A stretch of 64,000 nt of DNA from positions 434,001 through 498,000 of the forward strand of contig CBDCYD010000014.1 in NCBI GenBank assembly GCA_965224045.1. The letters are read 5' to 3'. Within the stretch, counting starts at the first letter, position 1. Each line of letters opens with the position of its first letter. The stretch is from Tectiglobus sp965224045 (GTDB taxonomy: Bacteria > Pseudomonadota > Alphaproteobacteria > Rhizobiales > Hyphomicrobiaceae). The position numbers were made by a program, and so were the translations under genes. The notes under the pieces are model-generated. The model was given only the letters and a program-made list of their open reading frames with translations. It made no database searches and was not told the DNA's origin. Positions 25,730 to 34,520 of the stretch are shown here, one piece after another.

Positions 25730-26854
25730 TCAATATGCTGCGGCGGCGAGATCCGCCCAGGCGATCGAGTCCGGTGAGAGGCGCGCGTCGGCAATGTAGA
25801 AGATTGTGTCACCGGCGCTAATGACCGTGTCCGGCGTGCAGTTCAGGTCGACGGTTTCCGTGTCCGGTTTGGCTAGGCCGACGAGGGTCAGGCCGTAGCG
25901 GCGCTTGAGGCCGACGAGAGCGTCGAGGTAGCCGGTGGGTTTGGCGCCGATTGGCAGCGTCATGGCGTAGGCCGTGTCGGCTGTTTTCGAGGACAGCAGG
26001 CGATCAGCGACGCGGGATGCGCCGGGATCGCGTGAAGCACGTACCAGCAGTTCGGCGGACAACGAGCCAACGGTTTCGACATCGGGGCATTGGCGGGTGA
26101 CGAGGCCCGCCGCCTGCTCGTCTTCGAAATAGGCGACGACGTGGGCGCGCTTTGCTGCGGCGGTGACCGCCAGAGTGGCGGCAAGTGTTTCGTCGTCGCT
26201 GGCGCCGCGGACAATGACACGGGCTGCGCCCGACATGCCGGCGCGGTCGAGATCGGCCAGCGCCGACAGCGCGTCGGCGCGTACATAGTCGAGTTGGGAG
26301 GGGATCGGGTTCTGCTCCAAGGCTTTGTCGACGAGCACGATACGTTCATCGGCGAGCCGGTCAGCCTCGAGGAGATCGATCAGTTTGCGCGTGCGCAGGC
26401 CCTGCCAGCCGAGGACGATGGTGTGTCCCTGGCGCTCGGAGTAGTTGCCAAGTCCGTTCATGCCGCGCCTCCAAATTGCGCTTAGATCCGTGATGGCCTT
26501 GCCAAGGACGGCGGTGAAGATCGCGATCGAGCCCGGCAGGATGAAGAGCAATGCGGCCCAGCGACCGGCAGGGCCGCTCGGTGACAGGTCGCCGTAGCCG
26601 ACCGTCGTCGCGGTTGTGATGTAGTAGTAGAAGAAATCGACGGTGTTTGCCGTGAGGTCCTTCTCGCCGGCCAGCGAAAGGGCGGCGTAGGTCAGCGCCA
26701 TGTGAACGAGCAAGGCGGCAAGCAGGCCGAGCCAGCTCAGCGTCGCGATCGCAAGGTAGATGCGGCGGAGAAGAACGTGCGAAATCGGCAAATCCGTCCT
26801 CCCGTCGTATGCGACGTTGGTTGTGCTTTGGCAGTTGTCACGAGCTGTGCCCAT
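25730..26854 (-). CDS. Two-helix potassium channel with cytoplasmic TrkA-N (RCK) domain
   Basis: 374 residues. Two membrane helices (about 30-60 and 97-120) flank a pore loop with the K+ selectivity filter TVGYGD at residues 84-89. A cytoplasmic Rossmann-like RCK domain follows (HTIVLGWQGLRTRKLIDLLEADR, IVLVDKALEQNP, DYVRADALSALADLDRA), then a C-terminal TrkA-C-like part (DALVGLKRRYGLTLVGLAKP, PDTVISAGDTIFYIAD). The architecture is like MthK/Kch channels gated by cytoplasmic ligands. ATG at 26854 gives a polar N-terminus before the first helix. It is a single gene, convergent with the amidohydrolase gene (5-bp gap). Confidence 0.9.
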   Translation of the reverse strand: MGTARDNCQSTTNVAYDGRTDLPISHVLLRRIYLAIATLSWLGLLAALLVHMALTYAALSLAGEKDLTANTVDFFYYYITTATTVGYGDLSPSGPAGRWAALLFILPGSIAIFTAVLGKAITDLSAIWRRGMNGLGNYSERQGHTIVLGWQGLRTRKLIDLLEADRLADERIVLVDKALEQNPIPSQLDYVRADALSALADLDRAGMSGAARVIVRGASDDETLAATLAVTAAAKRAHVVAYFEDEQAAGLVTRQCPDVETVGSLSAELLVRASRDPGASRVADRLLSSKTADTAYAMTLPIGAKPTGYLDALVGLKRRYGLTLVGLAKPDTETVDLNCTPDTVISAGDTIFYIADARLSPDSIAWADLAAAAY

Positions 26855-27117
26855 GCAACTTTCTCTTCCCGGCGCAGCGCGCTCACCGGGACGCCGCAGC
26901 AGTCTACGGTGGGACAGTGAATTTTTGGTTTTTGCCCGTACCGGAGCGCCGGCTCGGCGGTCGTGAATGTCATGCACTTGGGCTCGCATGAAGCAGCGAG
27001 CGTCGCGTGATTATGCGAATTCGGGATGGACACATTTCGCAATGAATTGGATTGGGTTCGAGAAACAAGTAACCTTCGAAGCAGGGCGGAGCGATGCCGT
27101 CCTGCGGAGCGTTTGCG

Positions 27118-27861
27118 ATGATTGGTAAGTGCCTGCATCCCGGATCGAGGTTTCGTCTAAAGCTGGTTCGCTTCAGTGTGGCACTGATGTTTGCTGAAGC
27201 TGCGATCGCAATGCCGGCGCTGGCGTGCCGTGAAAATGCGATGCTGGTGTTCGACGGCTCCGGTTCGATGAAGGCCTTCCGCGACGGGCGTTCCAAGATC
27301 GGAATTGCACGACGGGCGGCTGCCGAGGTGCTGCCGGATATCACGCGCTATCGTCCAACCGGGCTTGTCACGTACGGAGGCGGCGGAGAACCGGCCTGCG
27401 CCGACATTCGCCTGCGCGTCGTGCCGCAATTGCGCAGCGGGCCGCGGATCGTCGGCGAACTCGAGAAAATCAGACCAGAAGGCGCAACGCCGCTCACCGA
27501 TGCCGTAAGGTTTGCCGTCGATACGCTAAACGGGCTCGGTGCGCCGGGGGTCGTCGTGGTGATTACCGACGGCCTGGAGAATTGCGGTCGATCGACCTGC
27601 AGGTTCGCGCGGAAGTTGGCGGAGCAGCGCGGCAATATCCGCATTCATGTGATCAGCTTTCATTTACGCGATTGGCGGATCGGCAAACTGAAATGCCTGA
27701 CGGATGCGACGCAGGGCACTTACATCACCGCCAATTCGCTGGAACGTTTGCGCGAGGCGCTGCGCAAACTTCTCGAATGCGTCAGCGTTTCGCGACTTGA
27801 GACCGTGATCGGCGAGAGGGGAGATGCGCGCGCGCATGCGATGAGTGTCGCTGCCGAGTGA
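27118..27861 (+). CDS. Exported von Willebrand factor A-domain protein
   Basis: 247 residues. A signal sequence (RFRLKLVRFSVALMFAEAAIAMPALA) is followed by one VWA domain starting at residue about 40. The MIDAS motif DGSGS is at residues 46-50, a threonine at GATPLTDAV and an aspartate at VITDGLEN, so all metal-site parts are present. The remaining region has paired cysteines (NCGRSTC, LKC, LEC) compatible with disulfides outside the cytoplasm. ATG at 27118 has GGAG nine bases upstream; ATG at 27094 is an alternative. No moxR-like ATPase is adjacent. A role in binding a protein partner is likely. Confidence 0.82.
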   Translation: MIGKCLHPGSRFRLKLVRFSVALMFAEAAIAMPALACRENAMLVFDGSGSMKAFRDGRSKIGIARRAAAEVLPDITRYRPTGLVTYGGGGEPACADIRLRVVPQLRSGPRIVGELEKIRPEGATPLTDAVRFAVDTLNGLGAPGVVVVITDGLENCGRSTCRFARKLAEQRGNIRIHVISFHLRDWRIGKLKCLTDATQGTYITANSLERLREALRKLLECVSVSRLETVIGERGDARAHAMSVAAE

Positions 27862-27868
27862 TCGCACC

Positions 27869-28939
27869 TCATGCGTCGGCGGCGGCGTCCTTGGCAAACA
27901 GCAGAATGTCTTCGCCGAGCCGGTCGAATCCGGCGTACAAGGGCCGGGCATCGGCACCGGTGCCGTAAAGTGCGAAGAGCTGCAGGAAGACGACGGCAAG
28001 TTTGTAGATCGCCAGGACACGTAGGGCCGGGATGTCGGAAACGTCGATGCCGGTCGCTTCAGCATACATCGCCACGATCTCGTTACGCGTTGGAAAGCCG
28101 GACATCGCAGTCGGCATCTGGTCGAGGCGGTGCATACATTCCGGGTCTTCGGCTTGCGTCCAGTAGCTGAGCAGAGTTGCCAGGTCGAACAACGGGTCGC
28201 CGCGGGTTGCCATGTCCCAGTCGACGATGGCGCGCGGGGCCAGTGTTTCCGGATCCAGAATGACATTGTCGAGCTTGAAGTCGCTGTGCAAGAGCGTCGG
28301 ACGGCGATCGACAATGCGTTGGGCGGTGAGCCAATCACCGATTTCGGATACGAGATGCATCGTTGCCCGGGAGGGCTCGAGACGACCAGCGCGAGAGCGC
28401 CAGCCGGCTATGGTGCGGGCGATGAAGCCTTCCGGACGGCCGAAGTCTTCGAGCCCAACGGCCGTCACGTCGACCGCATGAATTGCAGCCAGCGTTTCGA
28501 CGAGCATCCGCGCGAGGTCCGCGCAGACGTCAGGCTTGCCGTCGAGGTGCGGGCTGGCCCCGCCCTTGATGATCAGGCCCGGGCGATACTCGATGATTTG
28601 GAACGGTACGCCGATGACGGAGGTGTCCTCGCACAGGTGCAGGCCCTGTGGTGCCAGCGCCAGCGCCTGATGGAGGCGCGCCAGGACGCGATGTTCGCGC
28701 CTCATGTCGTGCGCACCCGGCGGCAACTCGCCGTCGGGCGGGCGGCGGAGGACCACGAGGCGGCCGGCGATCGACAGGCGGTAGTTGATGTTGGCGAGGC
28801 CGGTCGCGAATTGGAGGATTTCGACGTCGTCGTCGAGATGGAGGCCGTTGCGTTCGAGATACCGCGCCAGGACCGCGCGGTCGATCGGGTGACTGTCGGC
28901 GGCGGAACGAAACTGGTGAGCGTCAGCGAGTGGCGGCAT
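27869..28939 (-). CDS. APH-fold phosphotransferase (ACAD10-like kinase domain)
   Basis: 356 residues of the aminoglycoside phosphotransferase/choline-kinase fold. The catalytic loop HSDFKLDN is at 218-225 (Asp220), and the metal-binding DWDMAT begins at residue 240, the DFG equivalent. The N-terminal LAR...LQFATGLANINYRLSIAGRLVVLRRPP segment is typical of the ACAD10-type group, which phosphorylates 4-hydroxyacyl-CoA or similar intermediates; true antibiotic resistance is unlikely. It is convergent with the VWA gene (7-bp gap) and divergent from the GMC oxidoreductase. Confidence 0.87.
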   Translation of the reverse strand: MPPLADAHQFRSAADSHPIDRAVLARYLERNGLHLDDDVEILQFATGLANINYRLSIAGRLVVLRRPPDGELPPGAHDMRREHRVLARLHQALALAPQGLHLCEDTSVIGVPFQIIEYRPGLIIKGGASPHLDGKPDVCADLARMLVETLAAIHAVDVTAVGLEDFGRPEGFIARTIAGWRSRAGRLEPSRATMHLVSEIGDWLTAQRIVDRRPTLLHSDFKLDNVILDPETLAPRAIVDWDMATRGDPLFDLATLLSYWTQAEDPECMHRLDQMPTAMSGFPTRNEIVAMYAEATGIDVSDIPALRVLAIYKLAVVFLQLFALYGTGADARPLYAGFDRLGEDILLFAKDAAADA

Positions 28940-29148
28940 GGTTCGGCGGTGCGGTTTGTCGAACTTGGGTGATCAGGCATTGCCGGCAGTCGTGGAGCTG
29001 TCAAGGCCGGGCGGTCGGGCCGATGGGCGATGCCGGTTGGCCCCGACTCCGGTGAATGTTGTTCTCGGCGGCGCAGTGTGGTTGGCTGGTCGATGTGGTG
29101 CCGGTTGCAGGCGCCACCAGCGACACTGGCAACCGGGGAATTGGCGCA

Positions 29149-30783
29149 ATGGCTGCGGCGCACGACGGCAAGACGTTCGACTACGTGATTATCGGGGCCG
29201 GTTCGGCCGGCTGCGTGCTGGCTCATCGCCTTTCGGAAAACTCCGGGCTCAACGTGGCGCTCGTCGAGTCCGGTGGCAAGGACAGCAATCCCTGGCTCCA
29301 TGTGCCGGCTGGCTATTACCGCACGATGCTCGATCCGACGGTGACCTGGCAGTTCGGGTCGGGGCCGGAACCGCATCTCAACAACCGCATCATCAACTGG
29401 CCGCGCGGGCGGGTGATCGGTGGGACGAGCGCGATCAACGGACTGCTCTACGTGCGCGGCCAGGCGCAGGACTTTGACACCTGGCGCCAGCTCGGCAATG
29501 CCGGCTGGTCCTACGCCGACGTACTGCCCTATTTTAAGCGGGCGGAAGATCAGGAACGCGGCGAGGATGAGTTCCACGGGGCCGGCGGGCCGCTGGGCGT
29601 CTCCGACGTGCGCATGAATAACCCGCTGTGCGAGGCCTACATCAAGGCCAGTGTCGCTGCCGGCATTCCGCACACGACGGATTTCAACGGCGCAAGCCAG
29701 GAAGGGGCCGGCTACTATCAGCTGACAACCAAGAACGGGCGGCGCAGTTCGACGGCCGTTGCCTACCTCAAGCCGGTGATGTCCCGGCCGAACCTGACCG
29801 TCATAACCAATGCCAACATGCGTAAGGTCGAACTCGATGGTAAGCGCGTGACGGGCGTGACGTTCGAGCAGGACGGTGTCGACAGCACAATCCGGGTGCG
29901 GCGCGAGCTGGTGCTGTCGGCAGGCGCGATCGGCTCTCCGCAAATCCTGCAGTTGTCCGGGATCGGTCCGGGAGACGTTTTGACAGCGGCCGGAGTCGCG
30001 GTGCGCCATGACCTCAAGGGTGTCGGCGAGAACCTGCAGGACCACCTGCAGGTGCGCTTCGTCTACGAATGCAGCATCAGGTCGGCGAGCCTCAACTCGG
30101 TCTGGCACAGCAAGGCGCAGCAGGTGCGGACCGGCCTCGACTACATGTTTTCGCGCAGCGGCATCCTGACGATCGGAGCCGGAGTTGCCGGGGTGTTCGC
30201 CAAATCGCGGCCGGAACTCGAAGCGCCCGACATGCAGATCCACTTCATGCCGTTGTCGTCGGTTGGGCCGGGGCAGGGGTTGCACGATTTCCCAGGTGTG
30301 ACAGCATCGGTCTGCCAGCTGCGCCCGGACAGCCGCGGACGGCTCCGGATCGTGTCGGGCGACCCGTCCGCGAAGCCCGACATCGTGTCGAACTACCTGG
30401 AGCAAGACGGCGACAAGCAGGTGCTGATGGAGGGCCTGCACCTTATGCGGCGGATTTCGCGGCAGCCGGAGTTCGCCCAGTACGTGACGCGCGAGGTGTT
30501 TCCCGGGCCCGACATTCAGAATGACGATGATCTCATGGCCTACGCCCGCGACGTGGCGACGACCATCTTTCATCCGTGCGGGACCTGCAAAATGGGGTCC
30601 GATCCGATGGCGGTGGTTGATGAACGCCTGAGGGTACACGGCATCGATGGGCTCAGGGTGGCGGATGCGTCCATCATGCCGACGATGACATCGGGCAATA
30701 CCAACGCGCCGACAATCATGATCGGTGAAAAGGCATCCGACATGATCCTTGAAGATGCCAATGTGGTGCGGCCGGCGGCCTGA
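29149..30783 (+). CDS. GMC-family flavin oxidoreductase (choline/alcohol dehydrogenase-like)
   Basis: 544 residues. The FAD dinucleotide motif is DYVIIGAGSAGCVLAHRLSE, the GMC signature region WPRGRVIGGTSAINGLLYVRG is present, then LSAGAIGSPQILQLSGIGP (second GMC signature). The C-terminal catalytic residues lie in IFHPCGTCKMG (His) and TSGNTNAPTIMIGEKASDMI (Asn). It resembles choline dehydrogenase-type alcohol dehydrogenases; the alcohol substrate is not defined. ATG at 29149 has GGGGA upstream and is nine residues before the FAD motif. There are no betaine genes nearby. It is divergent from the APH-fold kinase gene. Confidence 0.9.
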   Translation: MAAAHDGKTFDYVIIGAGSAGCVLAHRLSENSGLNVALVESGGKDSNPWLHVPAGYYRTMLDPTVTWQFGSGPEPHLNNRIINWPRGRVIGGTSAINGLLYVRGQAQDFDTWRQLGNAGWSYADVLPYFKRAEDQERGEDEFHGAGGPLGVSDVRMNNPLCEAYIKASVAAGIPHTTDFNGASQEGAGYYQLTTKNGRRSSTAVAYLKPVMSRPNLTVITNANMRKVELDGKRVTGVTFEQDGVDSTIRVRRELVLSAGAIGSPQILQLSGIGPGDVLTAAGVAVRHDLKGVGENLQDHLQVRFVYECSIRSASLNSVWHSKAQQVRTGLDYMFSRSGILTIGAGVAGVFAKSRPELEAPDMQIHFMPLSSVGPGQGLHDFPGVTASVCQLRPDSRGRLRIVSGDPSAKPDIVSNYLEQDGDKQVLMEGLHLMRRISRQPEFAQYVTREVFPGPDIQNDDDLMAYARDVATTIFHPCGTCKMGSDPMAVVDERLRVHGIDGLRVADASIMPTMTSGNTNAPTIMIGEKASDMILEDANVVRPAA

Positions 30784-30985
30784 CGGCATGCGGCAGCCTG
30801 GGCTGCATCATGGACCGCCGCCTTGATCTTTGGTTGCACGGGCGAGTGACCGCATTGAAGCGGCGTTCGATTCCGGCTAACGAACGGAGCTGATACACTT
30901 CGCTATCGAAAATTTGCTGCCGCAGCGCGGCCTTACCGGCCGAAGACCCTGCCGGCTTCAGGTTCAAGCTCAAGGAGACAGACCT

Positions 30986-31951
30986 ATGGCGCGGACGAAA
31001 ATCGCCCTGATCGGTGCCGGCATGATCGGCGGTACGCTGGCCCACCTCATCGCTCTCAAGGAACTGGGCGACGTCGTGCTGTTCGATATTGCCGAAGGCA
31101 CGCCGCAGGGCAAGGCGTTGGACCTGGCGCAGTCCGGAGCAGTCGAGGGCTTCGACAGCCAGCTCAAGGGAACAAACAGCTACGCCGATATCGAAGGCGC
31201 GGACGTTTGCATCATCACGGCCGGCGTTCCGCGCAAGCCCGGAATGAGCCGCGATGATCTGCTCAGCATCAACCTCAAGGTCATGGAGCAGGTCGGTGCC
31301 GGCATTCGCAAGTATGCGCCGGGCGCGTTCGTGATCGTGATCACCAACCCGCTCGATGCGATGGTGTGGGCGCTGCAGAAGGCCTGCGGACTGCCCTACA
31401 ACCGCGTCGTCGGGATGGCCGGGGTGCTCGATACCAGCCGGTTCCGCCGGTTCGTCGCCGATGAGCTGAACGTTTCGATCAACGATGTCAGCGCCTTCGT
31501 TCTCGGCGGGCATGGTGATGATATGACGCCGCTCGTACGCTATTCGACGGTTGCCGGAATTCCGCTGACCGATGCGGTGAAAATGGGCTGGCTCAGCCAG
31601 CAGCGGCTCGATGAGATCGTCGACAGGACGCGCAAGGGCGGGGGCGAAATCGTGGCCCTCCTCAAGAACGGTTCGGCGTTTTACGCGCCGGCATCGTCGG
31701 CCGTCGAGATGGCGGAGAGTTATCTCAAGGACAAGAAGCGGGTTTTGCCGTGCGCTGCATTCCTCAACGGAGAGTTTGGCGTGAAGGGCCTCTACGTCGG
31801 CGTACCGGTCATCATCGGCTCCGGCGGCGTCGAGCGGATCATCGAGATCGATCTCAACACAGCCGAACGGCAGATGTTCATGAAGTCCGTCGAGTCCGTG
31901 AAGGGGCTGGTCGAAGCCTGCACGGAAATCGCGCCCAACCTCGGCGCCTAG
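30986..31951 (+). CDS. mdh: Malate dehydrogenase
   Basis: NAD-dependent enzyme converting malate to oxaloacetate, 321 residues, of the lactate-dehydrogenase-like type usual in alphaproteobacteria. The NAD motif GAGMIGG is at 10-16. Substrate-binding arginines lie in VPRKPGMSRDD and VLDTSRFRRF, and the catalytic His is residue 176 (GGHGDDMTP). ATG at 30986 has AAGGAGA upstream. It is the first gene of the mdh-suc block. A candidate promoter (TTGAAG at 30855-30860, 17 bp, TAACGA at 30878-30883) lies about 100 bp upstream, but is weak evidence. Confidence 0.97.
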   Translation: MARTKIALIGAGMIGGTLAHLIALKELGDVVLFDIAEGTPQGKALDLAQSGAVEGFDSQLKGTNSYADIEGADVCIITAGVPRKPGMSRDDLLSINLKVMEQVGAGIRKYAPGAFVIVITNPLDAMVWALQKACGLPYNRVVGMAGVLDTSRFRRFVADELNVSINDVSAFVLGGHGDDMTPLVRYSTVAGIPLTDAVKMGWLSQQRLDEIVDRTRKGGGEIVALLKNGSAFYAPASSAVEMAESYLKDKKRVLPCAAFLNGEFGVKGLYVGVPVIIGSGGVERIIEIDLNTAERQMFMKSVESVKGLVEACTEIAPNLGA

Positions 31952-32056
31952 GCGCGCCGCCCCACCCGGACCGGCGGACGGGCGACCTCCGGCCACGGCC
32001 ATTTCAACCGCCGCAGCTGTCGGTGCACAGGTGCACGCCAACAAGGATCAGTGGTT

Positions 32057-32437
32057 ATGACCAAACGCGCAATCGAGGCGCCGCCGCTTCAAGCACTCGG
32101 GCCCTACAATCTGGCGATCGAAGCCGATGGCACACTTTATCTGTCCGGGCAGATCCACATTGACCCTGCAAAGGGTGAACTCGTGCAAGGCGACATCGGG
32201 AGCCAGACCCGACAGTGCCTGGAAAACCTGAAGGCGGTTCTCGGCGCTGCCGGATACGACTTCGGCGATGTCGTCAAGACGACGGTCTTTCTGGCGGACA
32301 TGGCCGATTTTCCAGCAATGAATGAGATCTATGCGACTTACATGGTGGAGCCGTTTCCGGCGCGGTCGACGATCCAGGTGGCGGCCCTGCCGCTTGGCGC
32401 CAAGGTCGAAATCGAGGCAATTGCACGCAAGAGCTGA
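32057..32437 (+). CDS. RidA-family (YjgF) protein
   Basis: 126 residues with the RidA/YjgF/UK114 fold; members usually hydrolyse reactive enamine/imine intermediates such as 2-aminoacrylate. Key segments are LGPYNLAIEADGTLYLSGQIHIDPAKGELV, TRQCLENLKAVLGAAGYDFGDVVKTTVFLADMADFPAMNEIYATYM, and PARSTIQVAALPLGAKVEIEAIA, which contains the arginine that binds the substrate carboxylate. ATG at 32057 is chosen over GTG at 32051; AAGGA is upstream. It lies between mdh and sucC, about 105 bp and 180 bp from each. A link to TCA-cycle enzymes is positional only. Confidence 0.93.
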   Translation: MTKRAIEAPPLQALGPYNLAIEADGTLYLSGQIHIDPAKGELVQGDIGSQTRQCLENLKAVLGAAGYDFGDVVKTTVFLADMADFPAMNEIYATYMVEPFPARSTIQVAALPLGAKVEIEAIARKS

Positions 32438-32617
32438 CGGTCGGGTGACAAGGGTGCCGTCAGGGCCGTCAGGGCGGCATACAAAATACCAAGTGGCCGA
32501 AGCGTCAGTCATGATAACGATTGCCGCCCGGCGCATTATACGGCGCGGGGCTGCAATGGTGAGACGGCAAGGCCGGCCTGTTGCTTCGCTGAACCAACGA
32601 AACGGGGGGATGCCCGC

Positions 32618-33817
32618 ATGAACATTCATGAATATCAAGCGAAAGAACTCTATCGCGCGTACGGCATCCCGACGGCGCAGGGGTTTGCGGCGTTTTCCGT
32701 CGATGAAGCCGTTGCTGCCGCCAACAAGCTGCCCGGACCGGTGTGGGTGGTGAAATCACAGATCCATGCCGGCGGGCGGGGCAAGGGCAAATTCAAGGAA
32801 GGTGATGCCGGCGAGGGTGGCGGCGTCAGGCTGGCAAAGTCGATCGAGGAAGTGCGCACATTTGCCGAGCAAATGCTGGGCAAGACGCTGGTGACCGTGC
32901 AGACCGGAGAAGCCGGCCGTGTCGTCAGGCGGCTCTACATCGAGGACGGCTCCGCCATCGCTCGCGAATTGTACCTGTCGGCGCTGGTCGACCGCGAAAC
33001 CTCGCGGGTGTCGTTTATCGCCTCGACAGAGGGCGGCATGGACATCGAACAGGTCGCCCACGATACGCCGGAAAAGATCCTGACGATGTCGATCGATCCG
33101 GCCTCGGGCTATCAACCGTTCCACGGGCGCAAGATCGCCTATGCGCTGGGCCTCGAAGGCGGTCAGATCAAGCAGTGCGTGAAGATGGTCGGCGACCTCT
33201 ATCGGATGTTTGTCGAAAAGGACATGAGCCTGCTCGAGATCAATCCACTTGTCGTGACGCAGGACGGCAACCTCACATGCCTCGACGGCAAGATGGACTT
33301 CGATTCCAACGCGCTCTACCGGCATCCCGAGATCATGGAGCTGCGCGATCTCGAAGAAGAAGATCCGATGGAGATCGAGGCCTCGAAGCACGATCTCGCC
33401 TTTATCAAGCTCGACGGCAACATCGGTTGCCTGGTGAACGGGGCGGGACTTGCAATGGCGACGCTCGACATCATCAAGCTTTATGGCTGTGAACCGGCGA
33501 ACTTCCTCGACGTCGGGGGGTCTGCGCCGAAGGAGCGGGTCAAGGCGGCGTTCGAAATCATTCTCAACGACGATGCGGTCAAGGGCATCCTGGTCAACAT
33601 CTTCGGCGGCATCATGCGCTGCGATATCATTGCCGAAGGCGTCGTCGCGGCGTCCAAGGAACTCGGTGTCAACGTGCCGCTTGTCGTGCGTCTCGAAGGC
33701 ACGAACGTCGAAGAAGGCAAGCGGATCCTGGCCGAATCCGGTCTCGCGATCCTGCCGGCGGACAATCTCGCCGACGCCGCCAAGAAGATTACGGATGAAG
33801 TGAAGAAGCTCGGTTGA
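32618..33817 (+). CDS. sucC: Succinyl-CoA synthetase (ADP-forming) beta subunit
   Basis: 399 residues, normal length. With SucD it makes succinate, ATP and CoA from succinyl-CoA. The ATP-grasp domain starts MNIHEYQAKELYRAYGIP and contains WVVKSQIHAGGRGKGKF. Later segments LLEINPLVVTQDGNLTCLDGKMDFDSNALYRHPE, IGCLVNGAGLAMATLDIIKLYGCEPANFLDVGG and GGIMRCDIIAEGVV are typical. GGGGG upstream of ATG acts as ribosome-binding site. In most relatives sucD follows at once; here a toxin-antitoxin pair intervenes. Confidence 0.98.
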   Translation: MNIHEYQAKELYRAYGIPTAQGFAAFSVDEAVAAANKLPGPVWVVKSQIHAGGRGKGKFKEGDAGEGGGVRLAKSIEEVRTFAEQMLGKTLVTVQTGEAGRVVRRLYIEDGSAIARELYLSALVDRETSRVSFIASTEGGMDIEQVAHDTPEKILTMSIDPASGYQPFHGRKIAYALGLEGGQIKQCVKMVGDLYRMFVEKDMSLLEINPLVVTQDGNLTCLDGKMDFDSNALYRHPEIMELRDLEEEDPMEIEASKHDLAFIKLDGNIGCLVNGAGLAMATLDIIKLYGCEPANFLDVGGSAPKERVKAAFEIILNDDAVKGILVNIFGGIMRCDIIAEGVVAASKELGVNVPLVVRLEGTNVEEGKRILAESGLAILPADNLADAAKKITDEVKKLG

Positions 33818-33829
33818 TCACACGACGGC

Positions 33830-33862
33830 TTGCCCTTCTACACAGCCCCACATATACTGTGG
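33830..33862 (+). promoter_or_regulatory. Promoter with overlapping palindromic operator for the toxin-antitoxin pair
   Basis: TTGCCC (33830-33835) and TATACT (33853-33858) are separated by exactly 17 bp, a near-consensus sigma-70 promoter. A palindrome CCACA-TATAC-TGTGG (33848-33862) covers the -10. This fits autoregulation by a ribbon-helix-helix antitoxin. The predicted start of transcription is about 7 bases after the -10, that is next to the ATG at 33866, so the mRNA may be leaderless. Visible in sequence; function is inferred. Confidence 0.65.
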
Positions 33863-33865
33863 AGA

Positions 33866-34096
33866 ATGAAAAACATTACGCTTGCGGTGGATAATGACGT
33901 TCTGGCGGATGTGCGGCGCTATGCTGCGGCGCACAATACGACAGTGAATGCTCTTGTTCGCCATGCGCTTGAGGATATTGCGGAGCGCGCGCGCCGCCAG
34001 CAACGCGAGTGGGATCAGCTGTTTGAGGAAGTAGACGAGGCGGGCGCTCGGGTCGGTGAGAAGACCTGGTCGCGAGATGATCTCCATGAGCGTTGA
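33866..34096 (+). CDS. Type II antitoxin (ribbon-helix-helix, VapB-like)
   Basis: 76 residues. MKNITLAVDNDVLADVRRYAAAHNTTVNALVRHAL is a ribbon-helix-helix DNA-binding domain: a short beta strand, then two helices with the TTVN turn. The C-terminal part (WDQLFEEVDEAGARVGEKTWSRDDLHER) is the extended toxin-binding tail. It should neutralise the adjacent PIN toxin and repress its own promoter. The ATG is only 7 bases after the -10 box, so translation may start on a leaderless mRNA. It overlaps the toxin start by 11 bp. The pair lies between sucC and sucD. Confidence 0.87.
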   Translation: MKNITLAVDNDVLADVRRYAAAHNTTVNALVRHALEDIAERARRQQREWDQLFEEVDEAGARVGEKTWSRDDLHER

Positions 34097-34520
34097 CGTG
34101 TTTCTCGATACCAACGTTTTGGTCTACGCGGTCGATAGCGATCCAGCGAACAGCGTGAAGCGGGACTGCGCGCGCAGCGTGATCCGAGAAGATCGGTTTG
34201 GCACTTCGGCACAGGTGGTTCAGGAGTTTTACGTCGCCGCTACCCGCAAGCTGGCAAGACCACTCTTGCCGAGGATAGCAGCGAGGTGGGTCGATAGGCT
34301 GGTGCGAATGCCGTTCGTGCCGACGGATGCGATTTTACTGAAGACCGCCATCGTGCGCGCCGAGGTCTGGCAGATTTCGTATTGGGATGCAGCTGTCGTT
34401 TCGGCTGCAGAAGCACTCGGCGCAACGACACTTTTCACGGAAGACCTGAATGATGGCCAGCTCTACGGTAGCGTCCGGGTCATCAATCCATTCACTGGCT
34501 CCAGCTCCCAAGACAAATAG
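34086..34520 (+). CDS. PIN-domain toxin RNase (VapC-like)
   Basis: 144 residues of the PIN-domain nuclease family; VapC toxins cleave tRNA or rRNA using Mg2+ or Mn2+. The acidic active-site residues are Asp8 (FLDTNVLVYA), Glu47 (VVQEFY), Asp101 (SYWDAAVV) and Asp120 (FTEDL). All four are present, so it appears active. ATG at 34086 matches the usual MSxDVFLDTN start; ATG at 34077 adds three residues. It overlaps the antitoxin gene and ends 12 bp before sucD. Readthrough from the toxin-antitoxin promoter would therefore include sucD. Confidence 0.9.
   Translation: MSVDVFLDTNVLVYAVDSDPANSVKRDCARSVIREDRFGTSAQVVQEFYVAATRKLARPLLPRIAARWVDRLVRMPFVPTDAILLKTAIVRAEVWQISYWDAAVVSAAEALGATTLFTEDLNDGQLYGSVRVINPFTGSSSQDK

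Noticed and set aside
27869..28939. Aminoglycoside resistance gene
   Set aside because: The protein has the APH fold, but its N-terminal motif matches the ACAD10-like kinases of acyl-CoA metabolism rather than resistance enzymes.
28702..30789. 695-codon minus-strand open frame
   Set aside because: It is antisense to the GMC oxidoreductase gene, whose protein is clearly recognised.
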